Assembly: GCF_002234675.1 (NCBI RefSeq)
Contig: NC_019875.2
Location: forward strand, 22,438,299 to 22,502,298
Direction: 5' to 3'
Origin: Oryzias latipes
Lineage: Eukaryota > Chordata > Actinopteri > Beloniformes > Adrianichthyidae
DNA length: 64,000 nucleotides
Position numbers and translations under genes: made by a program. A model generated the notes under the pieces. That model did no database searches, was not told the DNA's origin, and worked only from the letters and a program-made list of their open reading frames with translations. Each line of letters starts with the position of its first letter. Positions within the stretch are counted from its first letter, which is position 1. Positions 1 to 12,700 of the stretch are shown here, one piece after another.

Positions 1-360
1 ATGAACAAAGCTTTAATTGAAACACGACAAAGAAAAGAGCAAAAAAACTTAAATCAAGGAGGTCCCAGTAGAGGTCTTTGTCCGATAAGCTGACGAACTA
101 AAAAACCAAAGTAAACACCAATTCTCATGGTATATGAAATAAAATCATGGAAAGTTGTGTAATGTAAATTAATTCAGTGTTTGTAGCTGCATTTTTAACA
201 CATTTTCTCTAAATATAAAAACTACGGTAAATACCATTTTCTTATTAGCAAAACTTTGATTGTTTACATCAAAGCTGCATGTCAGTTGATTAAATTGGAA
301 ATATGTAAAAAGACAAAACATTCAAGACTGTGTGTGACGGGTTTTGCTTTCCTTCCTCAG
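1..360 (+). other. intron of unc13a
   Basis: AT-rich sequence upstream of the first visible unc13a exon, ending in a pyrimidine-rich stretch and CAG at 358-360. No coding signal or repeat was recognised here. Confidence 0.75.
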
Positions 361-3282
361 CCATGCATCATAATCAATAACATCCAGCAGCTCAGGGTTC
401 AGCTGGAGAAGATGTTTGAGGCGATGGGGGGCAAAAATGTACGTCTCCCTTATGGCTTTTTATCGATTTTACTTTCATATGTCAAGGTTTTGATACCTAA
501 TGCGTCATTTTTGTCTCAGCTCAACGTTGAGGCCAGTGACTTCCTGAAGGAACTCCAGAACAAACTCAACAGCGTCATGGATGACCTCAGCCGCATCTTT
601 GCCGTCAGGTTTCTGCTGATTCTGCCTGGATCTATTTTTTCGTTCTGATGATAAGCATTTGTGCTCAGGTTGTTCCTCCTGTTTGCTGTTAAAGTTTCCA
701 GCCTCAGATCGAGGATAACGTCAGGCAGATGGGAGATATCCTTGCTCAGGTGAAAGGTCAGACCGTCCCTGCAAACGGCAGCGTTGTGCAGGAGGCCGAC
801 AACGTGCTCCAACCAATCATGGACTTCCTGGACAGCAAGTATGAATAAAAACATGTGGAATGATCAGAATCTTTTCAGCATTTTTGAGTAACCCTTGTGC
901 TATCCTAGGCACTTTAACATTGGGAGTTGGGTCATTTAGACCCACTAGACTGTGCTTTAAACCTTTTTTCTTCAATGATTTGTGATCTTCACTGGTGTCC
1001 ATGGATTACATGAAATCCTCTCCACCTTTATCCACCTTTATCGTGGTAGGGAGAACACGTCAATGTAAGGGTGGGGTCATCTAAGATAGCACAAGGGTTA
1101 ATAATGTCTGTCACGAGTTTCTCTACAAAACAACGTTGGCATTAAATAAGTCCATGTCTTTCTGTTTGTGTGTGTTGTTGTTTTCCAGCTTGTCATTATT
1201 TGCAAAGATCTGTGAGAAGACCGTTCTGAAACGAGTCCTGAAGGAGCTGTGGAAACTGGTGATGAACACCATGGAAAAAACCATTGTTCTTCCAACGCTC
1301 ACCGACCAAACGGTAGGTTCAAACAGAGAAAAACCCGCATTTTGTCCTTCTACTTCTAGTCTAGCTCAGTATTCTACACAACCACAGGTTAACTGGTTTG
1401 TCCTGCCATCTCCCTCCTCTTGTTCTGCTTCTCTTAGGTTATTGTAAGTATTTGTTTGTGGCCTTTAACAGCATGAAGAAGCACAGGACCTCACCCTCAC
1501 CTCCTGCAGCCTTTCTCACATTTCCCTCCCTGTGCATCACAGCCTGATTAAAGCTGCAGCCTTGTGCTCCATAAGTAGCTTTGATTTCCCAGGAGCACTT
1601 GCAATACTGAGTGAGCTATTAACTAAAACACAGAAACCTCAGTCCTGTCCTAAATCAACCCCAGAGACTAAACTGGTTCACATATTTTCACTTGAATCAC
1701 TACTCAGCTGAACGGAAATGAAGCCCTCTTTACCTCCATCCCTCCTCTGTCACCTCGCCAGCATGGCTACTAGTTTCCCTCCCTGCTGATCTGAGCGTCT
1801 CTCTTTGACAGGGCACACAGATGATCTTCAACGCCGCTAAAGACCTCGGTCAGCTCTCCAAGCTCAAGGTGATGAAGCCTTCTGACACACAAACACATTT
1901 GACATATAGATTTGTAACATCTGTGGTTTTGGGTTTGCTCTCCCAGGAGCACATGGGCCGCGAGGAGGCCAAAGCTCTGACTCCTAAGCAGTGTGCAGTC
2001 ATCGAGCTTGCACTGGATACTATTAAGGTAGGAGGAGGTCAGAACCAGGATCTAGATCCATCGTAATTCTGTGTGCGCTCAGTGATGTGCGTCCTTTGTG
2101 CAGCAATACTTCCACGCGGGTGGGGTTGGCCTGAAGAAGACCTTCTTGGAAAAGAGTCCAGATCTGCAGTCTCTGCGCTACGCCCTGTCTCTGTACACGC
2201 AGGCCACCGACAAGCTCATCAGGAAGTTTATCCTCTCGCAGCACGTTCAGGGTACGAACGGTTATGGGATTGAGTGGTTCAGATGGATTAGGATTCAGAT
2301 CCTTTTTAGAAAAAAAACCCTTCATTCAAATGTTCTCCTCTTTAGTCCACGGAGGGAAAGGGATCAGGTATACGGCAAATGAAGACACCCCACCAGAGAA
2401 AGGTACATGTCCCACACCACTGTGACAGAGAAAACACTCGAAGTGACAGAGGTCAGCAATCTAGAAGAACTGGAGATCATGAGGATGTTCCCACTGCTTC
2501 TCCTAGAATCTCTCAAATGAAAACCACATTCCTGTGTTTTCTTCATTGTCAGTAAATCGTAGCCTCTAACTCTGAGTGTCTTGCAGCCTCTGGAGTGGAC
2601 TCAGTCGGTGAGGTGGTCATGAACGTGGACATTCTACCCCAACCAAACGGAGAGCACAAGATCAATGTGAAAGGTAGCAACCCGGCATGGACTGCGGTCT
2701 GCTGTTTCCTGCTTTTTTGCTTTCGTCTTGCTTTTCATTTCTGCTTTCGTTCCATCCAGTCGTGGCTGCTAATGACCTGAAATGGAAAGCGCAGGGCTTC
2801 CGGCCTTTTGTGGAGGTCTACATCATCGGTCCTCATCTCAGCGACAAAAAAAGGAAATTTGCCACCAAGTCCAAGAACAACAGCTGGTCTCCAAAGTTCA
2901 ACGAAAGCGTTCAATAGTTAGTATCCAGTTTCTTATCTGTGGCTAAAAGTTTGAACTTACGTTTTTAAAAAGCTGTCTTCTGTCTGGTTTCAGCTCTCTG
3001 GGCGCTGAGGCGGGTCCAGAGAGCTACGAGCTGCAGGTGTGCGTGAAGGACTACTGCTTTGCCAGGGAGGACCGCACCGTGGGCATGGCGGTGCTGCAGG
3101 TGAAGGACATCGCCAACAAAGCCAGCGTCACCTGCTGGCTGCCGCTGGGCCGGCGGGTCCACATGGACGAGACGGGCCTGACGGTGCTGCGCATCCTCTC
3201 CCAGCGCAACAACGACGACGTGGCCAAAGAGTTCGTCAAGCTCAAGTCCGACCAGCGCTCTGCGGAAGAGGGCCGCAGCTGA
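361..3282 (+). CDS. unc13a: unc13a-like (Munc13) C-terminal part, 11 exons, 5' end outside window
   Basis: Munc13 proteins prime synaptic vesicles by opening syntaxin and templating SNARE assembly at the presynaptic active zone. Exons with consensus splice sites: 361-438, 520-608, 695-838, 1189-1312, 1812-1868, 1947-2027, 2104-2251, 2346-2402, 2587-2673, 2760-2916, 2994-3282. They join in frame to 436 codons ending in TGA at 3280-3282. The first seven exons encode the end of the MUN/MHD2 helical module ([20 protein letters not shown], then the [20 protein letters not shown] stretch). The last three form the C-terminal C2C domain ([34 protein letters not shown]) and the family tail [11 protein letters not shown]. 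The donor after 608 (GTTTCT) is weak, but the join gives the expected FQPQIEDN reading. The tail [10 protein letters not shown] is closest to UNC13A; unc13b or unc13c is a less likely alternative. The N-terminal C1, C2A and C2B regions lie upstream of base 1. Confidence 0.9.
889..1100. mobile_element. short TIR element (MITE) in unc13a intron
   Basis: The ends are inverted copies: TAACCCTTGTGCTATC at 889 and its reverse complement GATAGCACAAGGGTTA ending at 1100. The interior has partly palindromic blocks (GGGTCATTTAGACCCAC near 928 against GTGGGGTCATCTAAG near 1071) and a short tandem of TCCACCTTTA near 1020-1040. The size of about 210 bp and the long inverted ends indicate a non-autonomous DNA transposon. 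No coding capacity is seen. Confidence 0.7.
1313..1811 (+). other. intron of unc13a
   Basis: Intron between the exon ending GACCAAACG and the exon starting GGCACACAG, with GTAGGT donor and a CTTTGACAG acceptor. Nothing else was recognised. Confidence 0.8.
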
Positions 3283-6200
3283 GCGAGCGGCCGGCGAGCA
3301 CATTTTAACAGCAGGCAGACGCGGCGTGACCACGCTTCATCCACGACCACGTGCAGTATACAAGCACACATGTAACATACCCTACTGTACATTTGACTGC
3401 AGACATTATGCAACATTTACATTGCAATGTTATCAATGCAAACATAGGGCAGATATATTTATTTTATTTATAAAAGATTTGAGTTCACTTTAGTTCTGCC
3501 CCCCCCTCATTCCTGACTCACTGCTCTGATAAAGGCAGCTCACCGGTGGCGTGACGGAGCGCGGGTCACCAGGTGAGCCGTCTGACAACGACCACTTTGC
3601 ACTTTTGCCTCTTTGGTCTGCATGGGAGCAGTCCTGGCCTAGCTCTATCTGTTAGTCTGTCAGTCCCCCCCCCCATCCCTGCTGTTTGCTCCTCCAGCTC
3701 TTCTCATGGCGTGTACCACAAACTCTAAATCTACTTCCTGTCGGTCAGAAGATCCAAAAGAATCCCTGGACCTGTGCTGTCCCGTTCTCCCACGTCCTGC
3801 ATGTCGACCCCCCAGGAACACTGTGATTCCCTTTGCTGTAACCATAGTAACCGTTCCAACCCACACAAAGGACGGGCGCCTTTTAATGTTCAATCCGTGT
3901 GAGGGGCGGTTACACAACGTGGTGACGGTGAGGCTTTCTGACGGCGGATCACGTCTGAGTGCGACGCTTTCATGGAGGAAAGACATTGAATCACACGGAG
4001 CAATATCCCCACCACCAACACCACCACCACCACCACCACCACTCTCTCACACCCCGCACAGTGATTTGAAAAAAGGGCTACCGGGATCAGCAGGCTGGGA
4101 TGTCCCCTCGCGCACTAACACGCCGCTTTTGTTGGCGGCTCCGCCCGCCCTGCCATAGGAATCGCACCACAGACCCAGAAAGTGAGGACTCTTGACCATC
4201 AGCTCACTGTAACAGCCTCCAGTCGCCTGCACATGTATATAAACCCATCTATGAAGGCAATAGCGGTTTGTTTGTGTTCACTGTAAACAAACCCTCTCAA
4301 CACTGCTGTGTCTTTTTGTCAATGTGTACATGCATGTGTGTGAACGTGCGTACTGATCTTTACACAAAATCAATGTGCTCTTAGATCGTGAGCAATACCT
4401 ACACACCCCCAAACCCATGCGCTGGTCGTATAACACCACAGGAGCAACAAGCGCCACCTCCAGACCCAGGGAGCGGGAAACTTCTCATCATATCCACGTC
4501 ATTCCGGGACTCATAGATTCCCATTCCTGTTGGAAGTGTGTGTTTGTTTCCTCACGTCTTTTGGATGAGAGAAGAAAGAGATATTTGCCTTCAGTAGGAC
4601 CAAATGTGAAAGAACCAGAGTTCATGTTTGTGTTTTTCAAAGAACGAAGCCATCAGAGTCACCGCCAAGCATTTTGTTTTTGGAGACTGATAAAGAGGTT
4701 TATCAATCCTGCAGACAGAGGAGCAGACTCGCCATAAACGCTGCTCGTCTGGAGGAAGTCAGCGACTTTGACTGTGCACTGCAGCTACCCTGCATCGGCC
4801 TATTACTTGTCTTTACTTAGCGCTGCTGAAACGACCAAAAAGAAATCTCTGAATGTTTGTTTTTCTTTCTCAGCAGAGCCGTCTGTCTCATCTGAAGGAA
4901 CGCCTTGACCGACTTCTGCCTTTGATTTAGACCCCCTTCATTTACAAAGTCCAACATGTTGATCCAAATTCTTGATTTTTTTTTTTTTGTCTGAATCTTT
5001 GGTCAAATCGAAAGGGGAGCTCCACTGATTTTGAACCACTAAAGTGTGTTTTTGAACAGGACAAACCTTCACTCAGGTTTATGTTGGTTATTAGATTCTA
5101 TAGTGAAGCTGAATGGTCAGAGCTGTCGTCCCTGCTCGCTGCTATCGACCCCTTCCCACAAAGACCAGCATCAAACACCATCTGAGCAATATCGAAGAAC
5201 ACACGGTCTCTTTAGTTTCTGCTGCATCCGTTTTGGAAACTTTATTGAAACAAATCCAAGAGACGGACAAAGTTACAGAAGTGATGAGAAATCAGTGGCG
5301 CGCTCCTTTTACAGTCTGTTTCCATGTGTTGTGCCACATCAGGACAAGACGTTACAAGTCAGGATGTGGCTGAAAAAGCAACAAGAGAGTAAACGGATCG
5401 TCTAGTTTTGGGCTCCATAGCTGCCTGCTTCACATGTGTGAGAACACACGCTGACACACACACACACAAACCGATAACACGTTTCTGCTCAAGCACAAGA
5501 AGAAGACGACACACATGCATGCATCCATGCATGCCGACACAACTCTGTGGAGACCAATGATGCCCACCCTGTGAATAGAATCAACTACAATTGCATGATG
5601 GGAAACTTAATTGTGCCAGCACGTTGTATCGTTGATGTTACCTTCTTATTTGACCTGTTTTTACGTTCCAGATGTACGTACCGACGACGCACCAGTGTTT
5701 TTGTTTTTCCAAAAAAAATGTGTAACAATCTGAATGTAGTGTGAACACAGAACTCGCATGAGAGAAATTTTTTCTACTGAGGAAGTTTGTAATTTGTTTC
5801 TTAGCATTATTGTTCTTTCATGAGGATGGATTAGAGCTGGAATGCAGCCCGATTGTGATCTGCTTCCTATTAAAAAAAACAAAAAAAATTGTGTCCCAAC
5901 CTACATGTACGTCTCACTGAGGATCAAATGCCTGGTTTGACCGAAAGCTGAGCAAAACAATTATCATTCTAAACTGCATGTAAAGCCGACTAGATGGGAT
6001 TTAAAATGTTCATTTTTGCAGCAGATAGAACCCTCTCAGGGTGTAACCGACACAAACCTTCAGCTGGAAGCAACTTCCACTTCACTGAACGCTGGGCCTG
6101 TTCCCTCCATGACCTCTGAGTGGAGGGGGAAGGGAACACGTTAAACGTGCTTGACAAAAAAAGTGAAACAATTAGCATCTAAAGTGTAGCCTGCAACAAC

Positions 6201-6515
6201 TGTCAAACCTGGAGAAATTTTTAAATACAGAAAGATTTAGGTTAACGTTTAAGCCAGCTTATGTAATCAAATCATCTACCTTTTCATATAGATATAGATA
6301 TATATAAAATGAATACATTTACATTTGAACGTGTTCAAAACAACTCATGTTGAATCTCATTTGAAAACATTTAATTATAAGATTATTTTTTAGTGCGAAT
6401 TTTACAATATTGTTCAGACTGTGGATCCTCTCTGCTGCCACCTGTTGGTGAAAATACAACACTTCTAGTCCAGCACTCATTTCTATTCTAATAAAAACAC
6501 CAGACACAGGCTCTA
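3283..6515 (+). other. probable 3'UTR of unc13a
   Basis: No splice or coding signal follows the TGA. The region holds a CCA-rich simple repeat (about 4009-4041), T-runs and CA-rich patches. A canonical AATAAA at 6490-6495 is the best plus-strand poly(A) signal before the opposing mex3d transcript, giving a 3'UTR of about 3.2 kb. Earlier weak signals (ATTAAA near 5868) could give shorter isoforms. Several open frames here (for example 3706-4158 and 5046-5405) are low-complexity or lack homology and are not called as genes. Confidence 0.55.
6490..6495 (+). terminator. poly(A) signal AATAAA, unc13a
   Basis: Canonical hexamer on the plus strand, about 3.2 kb past the unc13a stop and about 60 bp from the oppositely oriented mex3d signal. 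Assignment to unc13a is by position only. Confidence 0.5.
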
Positions 6516-6551
6516 TTTTTACAGTAAAAAAATGAAACCAAAAAACAAGAC

Positions 6552-6557
6552 TTTATT
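6552..6557 (-). terminator. poly(A) signal AATAAA (minus), mex3d
   Basis: TTTATT on the plus strand, so AATAAA in the mex3d sense, about 3.2 kb past the mex3d stop. Other minus-strand signals occur upstream and could also be used. Assigned by position. Confidence 0.45.
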
Positions 6558-7566
6558 AAAGAAGCATAAAAAATAAAACTCTTGATACATTTCTCATAAC
6601 CGTCAAGTCAGCTCAAATTATACGATTATACAATTTTTCCGGCTCACGGTTAAAAGGTCCATAAACTTTCAAATAAAATATATTTCAATTTTAAAATTTC
6701 TTCAATAATTTTCTCATTTTGTTATAAATTGCCTATATGTAGTACACAGGAAATAAAGAAACTAAAAAAGTAAAATAAAAATAAATTTGAAGTAATAAAA
6801 AGGGTCACATTATTGTCTGGGATATTTAGGTAAGCAAATAAATCGTATAAAATAAAATGTGTAAAAAGTTTTTTTTTCCCATCTTAAAAATTATTAACTA
6901 ATGCCGTGTGGCTCGAAGACATGCAGATGATTAACTTACAAATAATGATACATGTTCTTTAGAAACTACACATAACTTCAATTAAGTAATTTTTGCCTTA
7001 GAAAACAAGATCCCATTGATTGTATCCGGGTTTCTATATACACACACACAGGTTAGGTCTGAAACCTAGTTTGCTGACGTTTTACATTTTGGTTCTCCGT
7101 ACAAAGAATTAAAGCAAAAATATGAGAGCGGAGGCTTGAGGGGAGTCTTTCACCCCTTCCTGGCGTGGCTCTCTTAGCATTTCCCCCCCTTTAATCACAA
7201 AAAAGGTCAGAGGTCACTGACTAGCATGCCTCAGGAAACCCTGTTTTCAAACCTTTATAAAGGAATCGAGGGGGAGGGGGGGATACAACTGGCAAAAAAA
7301 AAAAAAAAATTAGCAGTCGATCTGGAAAAAAATAAAAACTGTACCTTTTTAACAATTAAAACTACTGTACATGAACCCTAACATTCTCTTATGGCCAGAA
7401 ACATCCTGAGCAGGATTTACATCAGACCAGTCTGGCAGAAGTACAACACGTTAAAGGAGGGCTTCGAGGACGGGCCCCCACCAGACTCACGCAACAGTCA
7501 TCACAGGTCTGTTCAGGTCACAGCCCCGCATCTGTTCTGAGTGAGACGGAGGAAACAAGAGGAGAA

Positions 7567-7585
7567 GGGGGGGGGGGGGGGGGGG
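7567..7585. repeat. 19-base poly(G) run
   Basis: Uninterrupted G run on the plus strand; poly(C) in the mex3d mRNA. Probably length-variable. Confidence 0.9.
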
Positions 7586-9761
7586 TTGTGCTGTCAGGTC
7601 TACAGTGCACTGGAGATGTTTGTCTGAGATCCAAATGGCCTCCCCCATAATGACAGGGTTTGTTCTTCTGAGATTCAGTAAGGACTTGCACTAAAGCACC
7701 ATGGACTGGTCTTCACAAAGACAACCAGTTCAGCCCCCCTCCTGCAGTAGATTCTATTTTTCCTACTCCGGGGAGGGGGGGCTCCTGTTATTGTTCTTTA
7801 AGTAACAAACAGTCAAAACAGCAAATAAATTCAATATTATACTAAACAAAGCACCAAAAGCACAACAGCAACGGCCCAATTCTTTACTCAGAGGGCTACC
7901 ATTCATTCCATAATATTAAACCCTGCAGATCTGTCACAACGTCCAGGGAGGGAGGGGGGGTGTGCATTGTCCTACACACTGACGGGATCTAGATGTAATG
8001 ACTGTGTAGGGAGGGACAGCTGGAAAAATAATCAGTAAGCAAAAAACATTCTGCAGCTGCTGGGATTGGAACACAAAAGTGTCTGGAAGCCCTGGATGAC
8101 CTAGCTACTAGCTGCCATTAAGGATACGATGATTCTTCCTCGTGTGTGAGCCTGAAAACGTGTGTGTGTGTGTGTATGTGCGGTCAGAGGAAGCCCTTGA
8201 GAATCAGGTGTGTGGTTTTGAATTCAGTCGTCATGGCTTGTCTGCTTCTACAGGAGCTCCTTCCTCGTATGTTCAAAAGGGCCACCAACGGCGAGCGCCA
8301 CACCGCCGTCGCTCTCCTCACCTTAACACTTTACGAAACAGTTACTGCAAACTCACATCGAACCGAAAACAAACAAACGAGCTAACACAGAACAGGATGA
8401 ACCCTGCCTCGGTAATGCTATGACACACAGAACCGATTTTTAAACTAGCGAACACGCGGCGCTTTACGGGAACAACAGTGTGTCATCTGAGAGCGCCCAA
8501 CAGCTTTGCTGCGACAAGGTGGAAGACCAAACAGAAACGGTAAGAGCTGCTTTTTTTTGTTTTTGTTTTTTCCTTTTTTTTTTCCTTTTTAGAGGGGCTG
8601 GGGGTTACAGTGTAGAAGAAAAAAAAAATAATACCTAGCCCCTTTGGTTTTTTGGAGGAGCGCTTTTTCTCCTCCATCGTTCTGGACGCAACATTCTGGT
8701 GGGACAGCCGAGAGTCCCACTGATCAAAAATAAAAACACTAAAACAAGCCGATTTGGGTGTAACAGACAAAATAAAGTTCTAGTGTGGATGGATCGGAGT
8801 AAAGGACAGAAACCAAACGCCTCTCGTGGTCGTGACACACTGCCGCTCAGGAGTGGGCATCGTTCTCACACACACAAACGCACACACACACTGAACAGAG
8901 ATGTACAGGGATTGTCACACAGCCCAAACATACAACCGGACCAAACGTCTTGGTCCATCAACGTCACGTCTCACATCATAAAGGAGCAATACACTCATCC
9001 AAACCACGTGTTTCTGAATCGTTTTGCTTAGTTACCCATGGCTAAATTTTTATGTGGCAACAAAACAGGAATTCATCCTCAAGAGGTCCCTTGAGTGTAG
9101 TGTTCAGCCTAACAACCGTTAAAAACAAAAAAATACAAAGAGTTTGGAGAGGAAGGAGGATCTTTCCACTTCTGTCAGGAACAACGGCATGAGTGAGTGA
9201 GCTCGGGAGAAAAAAAGACTCGCTGGAACCGTTTACGGTGAGGACGTTTCAAATTAGGAGTAGAAAAGTGCAGGCCTCGTTTGACAGCTTCATCCAAAAA
9301 TATCTGCTAAATACAAAAGTGTCAAACGGAAAGGCTGTGAGAGAGAAAGCAGGCAGAAATCTGAAGAAGCCAGAATGAAGACGTGTGGAGACGGACCGGC
9401 AGCCTGCGGAGCGGAGCGGGCCGGTCCGGGACAAAATGAAGGCCTGAAGAGAGATAAGACACTAGTTTCCTTCCATATGTTCACCGCCGAGAGACTGTCT
9501 GAGCCCCCGCCGCCCAGTTTCATTCACGTTCCTCTGAAAATAAATCATTGTCATTATTATTATTGACAGTTAACAATATATCAGCATCCGTATATTATCA
9601 TCTCTATTAATGCATTTACTATGGTCCATCGAGTGTGAAGGTTTTTAGTGTGAATCCTTCCATTGTGTCCACCACAGCTGGTGGCCCACTCAACTACCCT
9701 TCCTGCCCCCCACGTGTCCACAAACCCTCATTTTTAATCCCCCGCCTAATTGCCACGGGCA

Positions 9762-12700
9762 TTAGGAGAAGATGCGGATGCACTGTGTGGTGGGGGTGTG
9801 ACAGACGGGGCATTCGGGTTCAGCAGACTGGCAGATCTGCCCGGCACACTCCATGCAGAACAGGTTGTGGCCGCATGGCACCAGGGCCGCCGTCACCTCG
9901 CTCTCAAAACACACAAAGCAGTCCCTGTTGAGCGCCGGGCCCACGCCGACCAGGCCCGCGACCCCGGGGCCGGAACCGCCTTTGAGGCGGCTCAGCATCC
10001 CGGAGCTGAGGCCCCCGCTGCTGCCACCTCCTTCAGAGTCAGTGGGGGAGCCACCGGGCAGGGAAGAGGCCGAGCAGGAGGAGTAGCCAGTCGATGAGCC
10101 GCCGGAGCTGGAGCTGGAGGCTCCAGAGAAGGAACCCCCGCCGGTGCTGCCGGACTGCAGCCAGGAGAGAGTGCTGAGGGGGTCGCTTTGGGCGCGGCGG
10201 GCCAGCGGGTGATCCAGAGGGCCCACAACGGTATCCTGAGGCAGAGTTGGAGACAATCTTGGAGTGATGGCGCCTCCGCTGAGGCCGCTGCTGTTGCGGC
10301 GTAGGGGTTGCGGCTGGGAGGAGCCAGCTACCTTATTGCCCCCTCCACCGTTGACAAAAGGTGCCCAGATGTTGGAAGCGCTGAACTCAAAGCCCAACTC
10401 ATCTGAAGCTGGCAGCCCCGGGGTGGAATCTCCCCCAAATGTGAATCCACCCCCAGCACTGCTGGAGCCGGTGCTGAAAGGGCTGGTGGGGCTGCCCCCT
10501 TCGTTGGCCTTCCGGGCGGCGTTGAAGGTGTCAGAGCTTATCCCACTGTTGTGCGTGTGATATGCAACTGCAGAGGACATCTTACGGCTGGAAGAGTGGT
10601 GCATAGACACAGGGAGAGAAGGGGGCGGGGACGGCGCGGGAGGAGGCGGGGCCGGGTGGTGACTTGCCGCCCTGGACCACAAAGAAGCTCCCAGTGCTCC
10701 GCTTAAAGAGCCGAGGCCTTCTAAGCTGACATCAGTGCCGTTGGTGTGGAAGTCGTTGTCTCCTTGCAGGTCTACGAAGGTTCCAGTTCTCAGGGTGATG
10801 TGGGTCTCGATCTCCTCTCGTGCTCGGTCCACGTTCTCTGGCATCCCGGTCACCTCAAACACCGGATCTTTCTCTCTGCTTGGTGTCACAATGTAGGTGT
10901 GGGTCTGCTGCTGGATGCGCTTGATCGTTGCCCCCTTTGGTCCAACGACTAAACCGACGACTCTGTAGGGCACTCTCACCTGAATCAAGGAGAATGAGCT
11001 TCAGGAAATATGTTCCATGCTATATATATATATATATCTATATCTATCTATCTATATATAGATATATCTATATATATCTATATTTATATATATATTTATG
11101 AGCGATATGTAACAAAAATCACTCTCCTGTTATATTGAGCCAGAAAAAAAATTAGCTCTACCTGTATGGTGGTCTGTCCTGGTAGATGAGGGGGACCCGG
11201 CAGTGAGCCTCCTCCTCCAGACCCTCCAGCTTTGCAGCGGGAAGCCCGGATCATGGAGAAATGCTCCGCTGCAGACACAATTTCACGTTTGGCCATCTCC
11301 ACATCCTCCCTGCGTCCCGTGACGATGAACACTGGCTCCTCCCCTCTAACGGGAGTCTTTATGTAGGTGTTTGTTTTGGCACGCAGAGCCTTGATCTTAC
11401 AGCCTGCAAGAACCAAAAACAAAAAAACCATTAAGCATGCATACAAACAAACCAATCACACAACATGTAACATAAAAGTGTTCATAGAAACACATTTTGC
11501 CGACGCGTTTTCATTTAATAAATTTTTTTTTTTAAAGCAAATTGGCAGAGAATCATTTGTCAAAAAATATATAACTGCTCTTTAAGGCATAAAAACCTGA
11601 ATAATTTTATTATATTTTCATACTTAGATTTAATTGTTTTCTAAATTCTTTGAGAGCTTTAGTGACAATTATTTGTCCCCCTTTATTTCCACTCACATAC
11701 TACATTGTTGTAATGCATGTTTTTTTCAATTTAAATTAAAAATAAGAATCTTTGGAAATAGTTACTTTAATTTGTAAGATTTCCTAAAAAAGAAAACTGA
11801 ATAATAAAACAAAACATGTTTTGTTCTTTTTAAATATAAAGAATTAGCACTGTAATAACATCCCTTCTATTTAAAATAATATAACTTTAAACGGAATTTA
11901 TATAACATGAAACTGTTCTTAATAAATGCTTTATTTAAATGTTAAAAGACAACAAGCATGCCCTTTAGTTTAACATAAATAAATGTTAGTTAAAACTGGG
12001 TTTTCTGTAAACAGATTTTGATCTTCAGTGCGCATGCCCGGATTTGCTTATCGGGAGCCAACGTTGTTGTCGCAAAAGCGGGATATTTCCGTTTTGCTAG
12101 TAACCGCCGCAGCACCGACTGGAGCAGCGGCACGTATGCGGGGTATAAAAGAGGTCAGACATAAAGCAGGTGGCTGCTTCTGCTGCTGCACTGCCCGTGT
12201 CCTCTTTTGCCCCCCCGCCAGCATCCACACCGCACTGTGTCTTTAAGGGAGCACGGCTCTACCACGGCGACCAATAGCGCGCGCGGAGCGTGATGTCATT
12301 CTGGGAAGCAGAAAGCATGGCTTTTTCAAACAAAGAGAACAATGCCGTTATGCTAACGCGGCTGCGGCGTGTAAGCCCGCCGCTAAACATCACTTTACGC
12401 CTAAATTAGGGGTAGCGTTGGTTTAAAAATTCACAGAAAGAGCCGAGTGTGGTAGTAAACACGTGTAAGAACGTGGCGGGCGCGGAGTGCGAACATCGGC
12501 AGACAGCGATGGGTGCAGGGCGTAACACCGCCCAGTCCCGTATGTGTGCGGCTGCTCCGATTCAGCAGAAAATCCACGCAGAAGCCGAAAATAAACAACA
12601 ACAGGCGAACACGTGTTCCAATGGCGACACTTTACGGTTCAAAACAGCCACTTTCGGGCCCACGGTCCCCGTTTCCTTTGTCTGGCGGAGGCTTCTAGAC

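Larger units (their letters stand above)
6540..9761 (-). other. probable 3'UTR of mex3d
   Basis: Stretch between the mex3d stop codon and the minus-strand AATAAA. It holds a 19-base G run at 7567-7585, an A run near 7290, a GT repeat at about 8158-8175 and T-rich tracts near 8550-8590, but no splice or coding signal. MEX3 family mRNAs usually have long 3'UTRs, which fits. Confidence 0.5.

Noticed and set aside
3706-4158. 150-codon plus-strand frame after unc13a
   Set aside because: Lies in the 3'UTR, ends in a proline/CCA low-complexity tract, and shows no recognisable domain.
9750-10560. Plus-strand open frames of 77-115 codons opposite the last mex3d exon
   Set aside because: They are shadows of the GC-rich Ser/Gly/Pro linker and RING region of mex3d; no domain and no plus-strand gene signals.
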